Shown piece by piece: positions 11,426 to 39,149 of a stretch of 64,000 nt of DNA. Under the pieces are notes generated by a model. The model ran no database searches. It saw nothing but the letters and a program-made list of their open reading frames with translations, and was not told the origin of the DNA. The DNA is taken from NCBI RefSeq assembly GCF_030463535.1, contig NC_132879.1:34826925-34890924 (forward strand). Reading direction: 5' to 3'. Source of the DNA: Salminus brasiliensis. Lineage: Eukaryota > Chordata > Actinopteri > Characiformes > Bryconidae. The position numbers and the translations under genes were made by a program. The number at the start of each line of letters is the position of its first letter. Position 1 is the stretch's first letter.

Positions 11426-13611
11426 ATGGCTTGCTCTCTGGAGAAGGTGCTGTCGGACGCCAGGTCTCTGGTGGAGCGGCTTCGAGACCACGATAACGCC
11501 GCAGAGATCCTCATCGAGCAGACCACCCTGCTGAACAAACGGGTCGAGGCTATGAAGCAGGTAGCTAGCTAGCTATGTATACAGTGACAGCCACGTCCAG
11601 TACCTCCTCTGTGTTCCTCAGTTTGATGCCCAGAGATTTGCGGACACCCCTTCTAAAGAAAACATTCAGCTATTTTATAGGACACCCACCCCGCGCACAC
11701 ACAGCTTGCCTTGCCCCTTTAGAGAAGTACTGGCAATAGAATAGGACTCTCTGGAGCAGGTAAACATGAGCCCATTGGCACCATGCCTAATGCCAGGTAG
11801 GGGGTAGAGTAGTGTAAAGCCTCCCCAGCATCGTTCTCTGACATGATGGGGCTCCATCAAATACGTGTTGATAAGATTGTGATAAGTGTGGTGTGAACAA
11901 GTGTATTGTAGAGACACATGGTATTGTGGAGATATGCTTAAAATAGTGGGACATGTGAAAAGTAAGGTTTTCTGGGTACCGTTGGACTCTCAGGACTATC
12001 TTACAACAAACTGATTCACATTAGACAATATATGTATATATGTGTGTGCTATGTAACCTCTCTGAAGGATTGTTGAGACCACAAATTCTCCTAAATGTTT
12101 TTAAAAAGGTGTGTTAAAGCAGCCGAAACATGAATGTGAACCACAAGGAGTTAAGAAGCGCTGCCCTGATCTGTGAGCGATGTTCTCTTCTGTTGTGTTC
12201 AGTATCAGGAGGAGATCGAGGCGTTAAATCAAGTGGCGAGGCATCGACCACGATCGACTCTAGTCATGAGCATTCAGCAAGAGAACCGACAAATAAGGGA
12301 ACTCCAACAGGAAAATAAAGGTGCGTGTATTGTTGTTCTGCGGAATAATAATATACCATACGCACGCACACAATGGACTTTGCTCGCCACTCTTGACAAT
12401 CCTGCCAGAAACTGTTTAGTCCTAATTTTAAGTGCTGTAATTCGTGGCTTTCTCTGTCTGGTTGTAGAGTTGCGTACGTCTTTGGAAGAGCACCAGTCCG
12501 CGCTGGAGCTGATCATGAGTAAATACAGAGAGCAGGTGTTTCGCCTCCTCATGGCCAGCAAGAGAGACGACCCTGCTATTGTCACACAGCTAAAAGAGCA
12601 GCACACTAACGTAAGTACTGCATGCCCACACACACACACACACTGAACTGATATAGTGAGTGGACCTAAAGTGCCATACAAAAGCTTGGACGAGAGTTGT
12701 TGGAGTTGGAGCAAGGCATGGTAGTGGGTGCCAGATGGTTGAGGCTCTGGCTGAAATCACATCCACATTTACTGGCGGATGCCCCACACGCATATCCTGC
12801 AAGTCAGTGCAGCCTACTTTAGCCTATATTGGGATATGGAAGCAGATGACCTACCAGAGTGCCTCTGTTAACACCGAACATGCTTACGGGACCCTGGAAG
12901 ACTGGCAGCATGTGACGTGGTCTGACTGGTGGTGGTGGTGGTTCCATACCGCAGTCTGGTGTGTTCTCATGGCATGGGTTGGGTCCATTGGTCCGCCTAA
13001 ATAGTTTTTGACTGGTACCCGCTACGCTTCACTGCTTGATGACCACTTGCGGCGCTTCGTGGACTACATGTAGCCCCACGGTGCTGGGATATTCCAGTAG
13101 GATAACGCACCGTGCCAAGTTCTCAAGAGTCGGTTCGAGGAGCATTTTAAAGAGTACCGATGGGTGGCGTGGCATGATCGCTCAACGTTGAGCATTTATG
13201 GGATGTGATGGAGAGGTCCATTTACACATGAGATTCTGCAGCTACAAATACCATGGAACTGTGGGTTGCTGTCCAGATGGCATGACTCAACGTCCCTCTA
13301 CTTGTGGAATCGATGATCTGTCAAATTACTGCGCTTCACCAAGCTAGGGGGGGTCCTACATGATACATGATACAAGTCACTGTTCCACTTGTGGCATGTC
13401 AGTGTATTAAGTTATTAAGCAGTAAATTACATGGTATTGCATTCTTGATGCTCTTTAGATATCTGGCATTAAAAAACGTCTACCAGCTCAGTTAGTTTCT
13501 ATCAATTGGCATATTAAATACATATTTTATACATTTGATCTGTAACCAGAATGGTTTTATGGTATTCCAAACTTAACTGTTCAATGAAGTGACTGTACAT
13601 GGATATGAATG

Positions 13612-13674
<63 letters not shown>

Positions 13675-14016
13675 GTATAGGAGATGCAGGCACACATAGA
13701 CAAGATAAATGAGATGGCTACAGTAATGAGGAAGGCCATTGAGGTGGATGAAGGGCGGATCTGTGAAGACGAGGAGCGGATCAAGCAGCTGGAGGTTAGA
13801 TGACTCCTACATTCTGTATATACACACACACACAAGTCATGAGCCTGCTGAACAATCTCTCTCTTTGTCTCCGTGTAGCTGGAGAACAGAGGTCTGCGGG
13901 AGTTATTGGGGATCAGTCGAGAGGCCTTTCTGGTGCTGAAGAGAGACGAGGCATCCGAGAGCACTTCTCTGTCACCACTCGTTTCCAGCACTGACTTGAG
14001 TATGAGGAAGAGCTAG
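11426..14016 (+). CDS. fgfr1op2: FGFR1OP2 (SIKE family coiled-coil protein, STRIPAK-associated)
   Basis: Coding exons: 11426-11560, 12203-12320, 12468-12610, 13681-13794 and 13879-14016 (stop TAG), giving 215 aa. The protein starts MACSLEKVLSDARSL. It carries the family block RHRPRSTLVMSIQQENRQI at about residues 58-76 and EHQSALELIMSKYREQ at about 97-112, and ends SLSPLVSSTDLSMRKS. The SIKE/FGFR1OP2 family is almost entirely coiled coil, is cytoplasmic and associates with the striatin-PP2A (STRIPAK) complex. The length equals the human short isoform (from memory): the 38-residue insert of the longer isoform, expected after KEQH, is absent, and at its place the intron carries a dead Tc1 element. 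SIKE1 is the paralogue, but the exon 2 wording fits FGFR1OP2. Intron 2 (147 bp) is stop-free and in frame; intron 3 is bounded by AC and GT repeats. Confidence 0.95.
12627..12643 (+). repeat. (AC)n just inside the 5' end of fgfr1op2 intron 3
   Basis: About 8.5 CA units begin 17 nt after the exon 3 donor. They are complementary to the (GT)30 tract at the other end of the same intron. Confidence 0.9.
12660..13350 (+). mobile_element. Dead Tc1/mariner transposase in fgfr1op2 intron 3
   Basis: Out-of-frame blocks in plus orientation are recognisable as Tc1 transposase: HVTWSD (12909-12926; first catalytic Asp region), HLRRFVDYM (13045 on), then a stretch reading DNAPC (second catalytic Asp) followed by RFEEHFKEYRW (13133-13165). 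The usual WPxxSPDLNP block is degraded to WHDRSTLSIYG. Several stops and frameshifts are present, and no clear inverted termini were found. Confidence 0.75.
13614..13673 (+). repeat. (GT)30 tract directly upstream of fgfr1op2 exon 4
   Basis: The tract ends 7 nt before the exon 4 acceptor (ttgtatag/GAGATG), so it occupies the position of the polypyrimidine tract. Confidence 0.95.
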
Positions 14017-14705
14017 AGTGCTCCCCAAAGAATGGACTCTGCCTAACACTGATTACAGTCAGCTCACAGCGACATGTACACACACACACACACACTCTCT
14101 CTCTCTCTCGCATGTGCAGTGCCCAGCACTAATAGAATCTCCTCTGTGAAGAGAAGACTCCTAACCTCTTTCTGCCTGCATTCATTCAGGCATCCCATGT
14201 TTTACTTGGACCTGTCCTTTCATGCACATCCAGGCAGTTCTGAACCATGTACTCCGCAGCCATTTGGCCTTCACAGCAGATGCTGTTACAGAGTTGTATT
14301 TATGATCCCGCTGTGGCCCAGTCTCTGTGTCTCGTGCAGAGTGATGCTCACTGAAAGGTGAGCCAGTTTAAGGGGCCAGTCCCCTGCTAGTTTTGGTCCA
14401 GGCTCTGTTTTTTGTCTGTGTTGTGGCATTTGGTTTGTGGGTTAAATGGAAGGGGGTGCTGAGCACAGTCCCCTTGTTATCACGGTGGTTATCAGATCGA
14501 CAGGCAACTTGTATGACTTCTGAAAATATATGTGTGTGTGAGAAAATATGTGACCACTGATAGCAAACAGCACATTTGACTTGCTGTCCCTCAAGAGGAC
14601 AGGTTTAGTCTTTGCTATTGTGTGTTGTAGAGCTGCCTTGACGCATGACAGTGTTTTGTGAGTGTTTTATGAATGGATGAGAGAATGTCTGAATTATTGA
14701 AATTT

Positions 14706-14711
14706 ATTAAA
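14706..14711 (+). terminator. fgfr1op2: Probable fgfr1op2 poly(A) signal (ATTAAA)
   Basis: ATTAAA about 690 bp after the stop codon, within an A/T-rich stretch. It is the first good signal variant in the 3' UTR. Confidence 0.45.
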
Positions 14712-14739
14712 ATTGCCTTTACATGGTATTGCCTTTTTA

Positions 14740-16690
14740 ACCAGCTACTACAAGAACGTATGCAGGGGTGTGAAAAGGAGTGTGCTTAATTAAAAGTATG
14801 GGTACTCTTCCAAAATCGTAAGTTTAAAGCCAAGAAAATACATAAAGATTGTAATTATTTATCTTGGCATAGGTGAATAATGATAAGTCGGTACATGGAT
14901 GTGACACACCATGAACCGCAAACACTTGTTGCTTCTTCATTGGAAAAAAAATCGGGGCTAAATACGACCCAATTCCATTTACCCACACCTAACCCACTAG
15001 TGAAAGGCTTTGGGTAAGTAAAGCTGCAATGTGCTACAACACAATAACCACTTTAGGAGAATCTGGTGTTTTTGGTGCTTGCAGACAGCACCAAAAGTAT
15101 GCACATGACAACCTGACCATACTAGAGGAGATATAGGCATCACCAGAAGTGGCGAGGCATTGACCACGATCGACTCTAGTCATGAACGTTCAGCGAGAGA
15201 ATCGACAAATACGGGAACTCCAACAGGAAAATAAAGGAGCGGCTTAGTCTGTGCCAGTGTTCGCAGAAGAGTAGCCCAATTCAACGATCCAGGAAGCCAA
15301 AGCCGAAGAGGGCAGTGGTTGCTAAGCTAAAACTGGTCACTGCACAAACATAAATTGCTTTGGCTGTAGTTACTTATATGAATTTGGTTGGGGAAAAAAA
15401 GTAAATGCATTGGAAAGAGGAAAACTCTGGGATTTGAGATGTCAAAGAATTTTGTCAGAGTTTCTTAAAGTTGTAAATCAACAAAAATAGGACTTGGGGC
15501 TCCCCTACAAGTCCACTATGCATAGCATAGCATAGCATAGCTTTTTTTTGGACAGGCTGAGAGATACAGAACCATCCCTGAAAGTGAAAGAAGCATGTGG
15601 ACTGAGGTTATGTAGCGTTATTCAGTTTTTGTGAGTGTTGTCCTGCCCATTTCTCCAGAGTAACATTGTGCAGTTGGCAGTGTGTCAAGCCCAGAGTAGG
15701 AATGATTTTGAAGCTGTTAATGGTAAAAAATAAAATAAAAAAAAATGATTGGAATTGTAAGTACACCACATTGAATAGGGAGAATGCAGTCTCCATCATT
15801 GCCACTCCGGCCCGGAATGCTGCTACTTAACTATGTAAGTAACACTGCGTATTACAAATCCTGTAATATTGGTCTACATGTGGGCCTATGTACTTTTACC
15901 TCATTGTCCTTCAGCTTATGGTGCAGTGGTGTAGAGCTGAACTGTAGGGGGAGCTCAGGGGCAAATAATACCAGCGCTCCCATAATGTACGGTAACAAAG
16001 TAAACAAAAGAATTACTCAGGTAGTTCCCACTACTGAACTTCAATAAACTGTCCAGACCACTGGTTTTAGGTTAAGTTTCTGGAATACTCTGCCCTGTAT
16101 AGTGTGGGCTCTTTGACCATGGTCCTGGAAAACTGGTGTTCAGCACAGTTTGGGGATTTGTCTGATTAACTATTTGGTTAATTACCTGGTTTACTGTGTT
16201 TGAGCAGGAAAATCGTCAAACTGTCCAGCCCACCAGGACTGGAGCTGAAGATCAATTCACTAGTTGGGAGCAGAGAAACTAAACGTGGCGCAGGCCAGTG
16301 AGAGTAATAGCAACAAGAATAACTGGCCTAGACCAACAAGTGAGCTCGGGCAAAAAGACCCCTTTCCCCCCAAAAAAAATCATGCAGTTTGTGAATGTGA
16401 TCGCTATAAATAATGTACAACAGGCCTTTTCTGGACACCATAACAATGGCACAACCGGCATCCTTTATCATACGATCTGAAAATTAAGCTACTCAAACTT
16501 TGAACAGGGGCTCAGTTCATGTCTCAGACTTTATAATAGGATAAGCTGAGGAACTTAATCATTAAGCCAAAGAATGTTAATGTACTTTTGATAGTGAGGT
16601 CACGTCTAGTAGCAGTCTGAAGGCACATTCAGCGAACTGTCAAAACCTAAACACACAACAGAAGTGCAACAGAAAGTCAAAATACACATT
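14740..16690. other. Intergenic between the convergent fgfr1op2 and tm7sf3
   Basis: No gene recognised. It contains the stray copy of fgfr1op2 exon 2 (15120-15236), a (CATAG)4 run near 15520-15540, a dispersed repeat at 15.78-15.90 kb (related words at 60.90-61.05 kb) and a gtttgagcagg...ccaggactgg repeat at 16.10-16.26 kb. Confidence 0.6.
15120..15236 (+). pseudogene. Stray copy of fgfr1op2 exon 2
   Basis: 15149-15236 aligns without gaps to 12233-12320 of exon 2, with 6 mismatches in 88 bp (93% identity). The preceding 29 bp align more weakly to the exon start. Similarity stops exactly at the exon 2 3' boundary: neither intron 2 nor exon 3 follows. One change turns an Arg codon (CGA) into TGA, and another in-frame stop lies in the weaker 5' part, so it cannot encode the parental segment. 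It could be a fragment of a processed copy or a small exon duplication. Confidence 0.85.
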
Positions 16691-16698
16691 TCTACAAC

Positions 16699-16704
16699 TT
16701 TATT
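16699..16704 (-). terminator. tm7sf3: Probable tm7sf3 poly(A) signal (AATAAA on the minus strand)
   Basis: TTTATT on the plus strand, about 1.96 kb beyond the tm7sf3 stop codon. The interval 16.70-18.66 kb would be a long 3' UTR. It has no other gene-like content apart from A-runs near 16.73 and 17.74 kb and a dinucleotide repeat at 18.42 kb. An earlier signal could also be used. Confidence 0.4.
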
Positions 16705-18414
16705 ACATTCAGGTATTACAAAATAACTTTGCAAAAAAAAAAAAAAAAAATACAAAAAGCTACAAAACAATTACAGCCATAACTGACAACTGTCTGTATT
16801 TCTGAGAGCGCAAAGAGTACACTTTGCTTACGCCGGGCCACGTCATTCAGTGGTACTATTGCAAAAACCCTGAGAGGACAAATGTTGGCACCCAAATCCA
16901 TGAAGGCCTTAAGCAGAGAATCGAATGTAGTCTGAGTCTGGACCCTAATGAACAGTTACAAAGGGGCCATAAGGAACACAGCAGAAATGAGCAGAAACAA
17001 ACACACTGATACAGAGCAGTGGTTACAATTATACCTCCGAATTCCTCTAATCAGATTCTACGTCATCTGAGATCTCCAAACCTGGACATCTGGAGCGTAT
17101 GGGTTCCACAGATGCAGAATTGAATCAGCGTTCTCCTCTAAATAAGTGCATTTTTGATACATAACGTCCAGGATGTGCACGTTCCTGCAGTGCGAATAAA
17201 CAGCCTTGCAGGTCCCGCGTGACACTACACAGTAGTACAATGCTCTGTTTTTGTTTACATAAAAACTAATCTCCTATGCAAAGAGGTGCAAAGTGTGACG
17301 AAACAGAAGAAGCAAATCCACAGTACATGTGAACTGTAGCCTCTCGGGTAACACGGTAAAAGGTCAAAAGATCTGAACTGCAGAGTGGGCTAAAAGTCAA
17401 GAAGTCCTGAAATGAAGTTTACCTGCAGGGTCCACAGTTAGCAGCAGGGTTAACTGACGGATATCTGACGGTCATCTCAATCCAAGAGTAATGCTAGTGA
17501 GAACGCAACAGTTAATCTGCCTTATTAAACCTCAGTACTCTGTGGACACAGTCCATAATCTGGCAGGTGGTCAGTGACATGAACTAAATTTCTTGATGAA
17601 ACAACAATAAATAGGACGGCTCCATCCTCAAAGAATGGTTAAAAAAAAAGAAGAAAAAAGGCAGCTGGACGGAAAATACCTTCCTCGTTCTGGACTTTGG
17701 TCTGTTTTGGTCAACTTCTTTTGAAATTCATCAAACAAATAAAAAAAAAAAAACAGCTGCTGTCAGAGGCTAAGCATGAGCATTTAGAGCCAAAAACAAG
17801 TGGAAAGGGTTAAACTAGGCCCAGTCTCCCAAAAAGCATCACAGTGTTAAGATCGGGGGGAATTATTAGAGAGAGTGCACAAAGTGATTCTCGCTCTACC
17901 TTCTTACAGTGACTTCTGTGCTTTTGGGGAACTCACCCTTTGGTAAAATATGTACATAAAGATATAAATACATGCTTTAAAATATCGAATTACGCTGAAG
18001 TGATTCAGTTTAAAATCTGAGACTGAACGCTGAGCCTCAATTATTTTGCCATTTTGAGTTGTGGCACTTCAATGTATGGTTAAAAATGGCAAAAGATTGC
18101 CCCTTTGGGCTTGTACTCCATTCGTTTAGACTACTGATGTTCTTCTTCAAGGACCAGCCCAGTCCTACAACCTTGCATATTTTAACACAACCCACTGCAG
18201 AGTCTGTCCCATACACAACTTCACCACAGTCTAGCTTAGAAACGGCCTGATTCACCGTGGAGGTAGTGCTCAGGGCGCTGACCGAATCATACCAAGGTGA
18301 CCATGCACAGGGGAGCTATGACCTGGAAATCTTTGAGAGCCGTTCCTGCAGATGCCCCAATTTGGTAGTGAGATCTGCAGGCACAATGTTATGTGAGGAA
18401 AAACCACAATCAAG

Positions 18415-18416
<2 letters not shown>

Positions 18417-18480
<64 letters not shown>

Positions 18481-18482
18481 AT
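18417..18482. repeat. (GT)n-(ATGT)n microsatellite in the probable tm7sf3 3' UTR
   Basis: About 24 GT units run into ATGT tetramers. In the sense of tm7sf3 this is an (AC)n tract about 185 bp after the stop codon. Confidence 0.95.
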
Positions 18483-18665
18483 AAGTGTGTGGCAGGCTAC
18501 TAAATAGAGCATATTCTGGCCGGGTAGCCTGGCAGGACCTCCTGCCTCTTGTGGGTCTTTGGACCGGTCCGCCTATCTTCACCCCGGTACGTCCTCATCC
18601 AGCAGTGGAAAGAGTACAGGCTCTGTAGACTATTCACAGTAAGTTTAGTAAAAAGCCACAGGTGA

Positions 18666-34891
<16,226 letters not shown>

Positions 34892-35169
34892 CTTCCCCGC
34901 GGGCCGAGGCAATGCTCCCCACAACACGGCCCACCAAACACACCGGCCACGGGCAACAGACCTCCACCGATGCCCTTCCAGCGGCCCTGGCGCATGTTCT
35001 ACCCACCAGCCGCTCACTCACACAGACACACTGTCAGCCAGCCCTCTCACACTCCTATCCTGCACACACACACACACACACACGAACTGCTCCATCTCGC
35101 CCTTCTCGGTCACGTGAGACCGCCAGCGTCGTTAGCCCTCCGGTCGGTGGGGGGCGACAAGCAGAAAAG
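34892..35169. promoter_or_regulatory. Shared bidirectional promoter of tm7sf3 and med21
   Basis: The two start codons are 278 bp apart, head to head, in CpG-rich sequence. It has a palindromic E-box within gtcacgtga (35110-35118), the core bound by USF/TFE3/TFEB/Myc-type factors, and an aagATGGCGG match (35167-35176) to the YY1 element at the med21 start codon. There is also a (CA)10 run near 35065-35084. No TATA box is seen. Confidence 0.75.
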
Positions 35170-38100
35170 ATGGCGGACAGGCTAACGCAGCTCCAAGACG
35201 CAGTCAATTCAGTAAGATCAAATTGGATGTTTTTGAAGTATTTAATTCGCTATATGTACCTGTCGTATAAGTTCTGTCGTGAAATCAGCAGGTTTAGTCC
35301 TGGTCTAGTACTCTGATTGCTGTATAGGTCATATGAGGGGGTGTCTGAGGAGAATGGTGGTGTTCCTCCACTTATGGCTGCAATGAGACACGGCAGCTAG
35401 CTAGCTACGTTAGACCATACAGCATCTAGATAACGTAAATATAGATTTAGCAGCTCATTTTAACGGTGGACGAACATGGCCACGAAATTCAGACTCGTTG
35501 GCATGATTAATATACCCTATAAGTACAGTAGCTGTGTGCTTTGTCTCCAAAACTGAGCACTACTGAAGTCACTAGGCATAGCTGTGCTACCTCCGCTGCT
35601 CTTCTACACACCCCGAGATCACCGATGAGACTGAATTACTGGCTTTAAATATTATTTAGTGTGAAATATCCTATTTTAACCGGTTACACACTGTTGGGAC
35701 CGACGATGCTGTTAATTTGCTGTTCGATCCCAAACCGATCATCAGCTTATTTTCCCCATACAAATACCGGAACTGATGCTTGAAGAAAATCCGAGTATTT
35801 CCGCAGTAAAACCAAAAGTAATACTCATTTAAAAATACATATTTCTATTAATGATCTATTATATCTATAAATATATTAATTTAATAAAATAAATAGACTG
35901 TTTAGTGAAATAACTGATCAGCCAGTATAGATAAGTTATTGTGTGTGTTCATGAAGGGAGATGGTGAAAAAGGAAAAGTAGCTCTTGTGCTAAATGTTTA
36001 TTTACTACAATCATTTTGTGCAGTTTTCAGCATAAAATACACACAATTGTATTAATTACAAATAAAATTACATTAAACAGAATAAGATGACTAAGATCCT
36101 ACACCTGATCTTTGGGATGACATGCATGCCAGTCAACACTGAGCATTGAAAATATATGAGGGGAAAAGGAAAAGCTAAAACAAATACAGAAGATTTACAG
36201 GAAAATATTGAAATTAAAGGACAGCGGGACAAAAAGAGTAAAATAAGGGAGAATCCTGGGAAAAAATGTGAGGGTTGACTGGTTACACTTAGGGCCCACC
36301 CCATTGCCTTCACCCATACTCATAACATCCAGCATCCACCACTATCTCACATGCTTTTCACAGGGGCATTTCATCTGCATTTCTGTTTGTCAGTGTTTTG
36401 CTGAATAAAGCCCACGACATCTTTAGAAGTCTTAACAGTGAGGTCTGGTGTCCCAGACCCACCCCCTCCAAGCTCAACTTTGCAGACCTATTATTTGCCA
36501 ACTTCATAACTGTAGAGCTGAACCCCTTTTTAACTGTATTATTGGCCTCCCTTGTGACTAAAGCTGTACCGAGCCTCACTGGTACTGTTAATGCATGCTC
36601 AGTACCACCAGTTCCATGAGAACTCTACTCACTTCAACAACAGCATATGCTGAAAACAGCCTATAATTTAAAATGTTTAGTTCACAGCTTAAAGAAAAGG
36701 CTATTTTATATGAGAATCTGTACATTGTGATTAGTTACTCCAAGATTGCTTTATATCCGGAAGTCTATGGTCTTTATTTGTGTAGTTATTACATTATTTA
36801 CAAAGATTGGTTGGGTTTGTATTTGAGCATGAAGTAGATATTCAGTTTATCTTTTGTTCAACATAGTTGGCTGATCAGTTCTGCAATGCCATTGGAGTGC
36901 TGCAGCAGTGCGCGCCACCTGCTTCCTTCAGCAACATCCAGACGGCCATCAACAAGGACCAGCCGTCAAACCCCACAGAAGGTATACACACAGATTCTTG
37001 TCATCACACACGCCGTATGTGTTATCAGACTAATGTGATGTTTCAGATGAGGAACACATGTGTATTAGAGATTACAGCAGTGCTTCCCCACTTCCCCACT
37101 GCTTTAGACTAATCAGTCTGGGTTTTTTGCCACAGAATATGCACAGCTTTTTGCAGCCCTGATTGCAAGGACAGCGAAAGATGTTGACGTCTTGATCGAC
37201 TCTCTGCCCAGTGAAGAATCTACAGCTGCTTTACAGGTACGTCAACTGCAGTCCAAGTAGTCACAGATTAATATGAAGTAGTATATATTAGCGTTAGTGC
37301 CCCAGAGTTTTTAGAAATATTATAATATGGGCCCCAAGTGGTCCAGCAAAATAAGACGCTATCACTACAACCAGAGGATCGCTAGTTCAGACACCGCTCA
37401 TGCTTCTAGCCATCGGCAGCTGGGGCACTGAGAGAGCACGATTGGCCTTGCTTTGTCCCCACATCACATCACATCACTCCAAAGTTGTGTTGCATCGGTG
37501 GCAGTTCGAGAAAGAGGCTTTGGCTGGCTGCACACGTGTCAGAGGGGCGTGTGTTGGTCTTCACCCTAACTAGTGTCGGGAGCATTGCATGGGATATGTG
37601 GAGAATACACGCTGGGCAATTGCAGATCCAAAATTGGTAAATGGGTAAAACATCAGAAATGTATTTATTTAAAAAAAAAAATAATAAATAGAAGTAATGT
37701 GAAAACTATAATATAATTGTAGTTAATATAGTTCCACAAAGGTTTTTTTTTTTTTTAGAGTAAAAGAAAACAAGGATGCCCACTCTGGGGTCTTGGGGGT
37801 TGGCCACCCTGCAGAGTTTAGGTCTAACCCTAATCCAGCATAATGATGTAAGGGGCTCCTAAATGTTAGTCAGGTGTGTTGAATCGGAACAGTCCAGGAC
37901 GGAAAATCTTCAGCACCAGCAGTGTGCACTTCTGGCATGAAAGAACCATATTTGGTTCCCAAAAGAACCCCAGAATTGAGTCATTTTAATTGAGAAATGT
38001 TCTTTGAGGAGCCAAAACGCTCCTTCTGTGGTATGGCTTAAAAAAACACATTTTGGATTTTTAGTGTTACCAACATTGCTGAACTGTTATTTATCTGTTA

Positions 38101-38311
38101 TTTGTCTTTTCTTTCCACCTCCTTTGACCAGGCTGCTAGCTTGAGGCAGTTGGAGGAGGAGAACCATGAGGCAGCAGCACGACTAGAAGAAGTGGTGTAC
38201 AGAGGAGATCTACTGCTGGAGAAGATCCAGAGTGCCCTGGCTGACATTGCCCAATCACAACTACGCACACGCAGTGGCACGTCCAGCCAGTCCATGACTC
38301 CTGATCCTTGA
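35170..38311 (+). CDS. med21: MED21 (Mediator complex subunit 21)
   Basis: Four exons: 35170-35211, 36867-36981, 37136-37236 and 38132-38311 (TGA), giving 145 aa against 144 in human (from memory). The protein reads [14 protein letters not shown], then [18 protein letters not shown], a conserved middle [20 protein letters not shown] and a C-terminal coiled coil ([18 protein letters not shown]) ending in a Ser/Thr-rich tail. MED21 dimerises with MED7 in the Mediator middle module, acting as a flexible hinge between activators and RNA polymerase II in the nucleus. The start overlaps a YY1-type ATGGCGG element. Intron 3 carries a SINE and a GGTTCTT-type repeat. Confidence 0.96.
37330..37660 (+). 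repeat. tRNA-derived SINE, full-length-like
   Basis: Head gccccaagtggtccagcaaa (A box) and gatcgctagttcagacac (B-box position), followed by ggcagctggggcactgagag, ctagtgtcgggagcattgc and an ending aaattggtaaatgggtaaaa. Two further copies in this window are at 39.15-39.49 kb (minus) and 25.04-25.19 kb (minus, truncated). It lies in med21 intron 3. Confidence 0.75.
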
Positions 38312-39060
38312 TTTAGACCGTTCCCGGTCAAATGCGGACTGACAGACACTTCAGGGACTTTTATAGTCAGCATTCATTCGGGCCCTGCGAGGTCAATCCA
38401 TTGCAGCAGAGTATTCATTGACATTTCAGCTGAGAGATGCACAGCTGACGGTGCTGTAATGCAAAGACACACATGTTCTGGTGGTGGTTTTGTTCCAGCC
38501 TCTTCTTAATATAGTTTACCAGTAAGACAGCAGCTATTAAAAGGATAGATGTGACACGCTACTTAAAGTGTTAATGTTCACTTACCCACTGCAGGCTGAA
38601 TATGCACCTTTCGGTGATGGGGGAAAGAGTTTTATTTTTCCAGCCTTGAAGCCTTTTCCTGTGTTTGTGTTAAATTAATTTTTTTTTGGTTTATTATTGT
38701 TGTTTTATCCTCAAACACAGATTCGCTCGTACATTATGCGTCTTGCCAGCCCTTGTACTATTTACTGTGGCAAGAGGAGCAGTTGTTTTGTATTTTGTAT
38801 AATGTAGAATCATTCTCAGAAGAATAGCTGATCAGCAAGTTTATACTTTAAAGACACAGTTGTGTGAAGACTTTTTCAGTGTTTTTGTCTCATTTATGGC
38901 AAAGTGTCCTTCACTCTCAGAATGAACCTGATAGCAAGTCAAAAGAGTCAAGGTTTTTAAGTGTGTACAAGCAATGCAAACAAAACAGGCTGTTTAAATG
39001 TCCTTCGCTATTAGATCTACAGGATTGTGATTAGAATTAAACTATGAAATGTCTCAGATC
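38312..39060 (+). other. med21: Probable med21 3' UTR with candidate ATTAAA signals
   Basis: ATTAAA occurs at 38536-38541 and 39036-39041, and no clean AATAAA was seen. The transcript end is therefore uncertain within this interval. Confidence 0.4.
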
Positions 39061-39149
39061 AGCTTGGAATAGATGTTTCCTTTAGCATTATTATTAGATA
39101 AATTGTGAATAATAAGCCACTGTTTATTATTTTTTTTACTTAATTTATT

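Noticed and set aside
12173-12646. 157-codon plus-strand frame as one gene
   Set aside because: It is fgfr1op2 exons 2 and 3 read through a stop-free intron. Good splice sites and family length support splicing.
15120-15236. Alternative terminal exon of fgfr1op2
   Set aside because: In-frame stops, no usable acceptor in front, and location beyond the probable poly(A) signal.
18270-18582. His/Thr-rich and Val/Cys-rich frames over (CA)n/(GT)n runs (also at 2.0, 13.6, 50.9 and 62.8 kb)
   Set aside because: Dinucleotide repeats translate into open HT or VC runs in several frames; there is no independent coding evidence.
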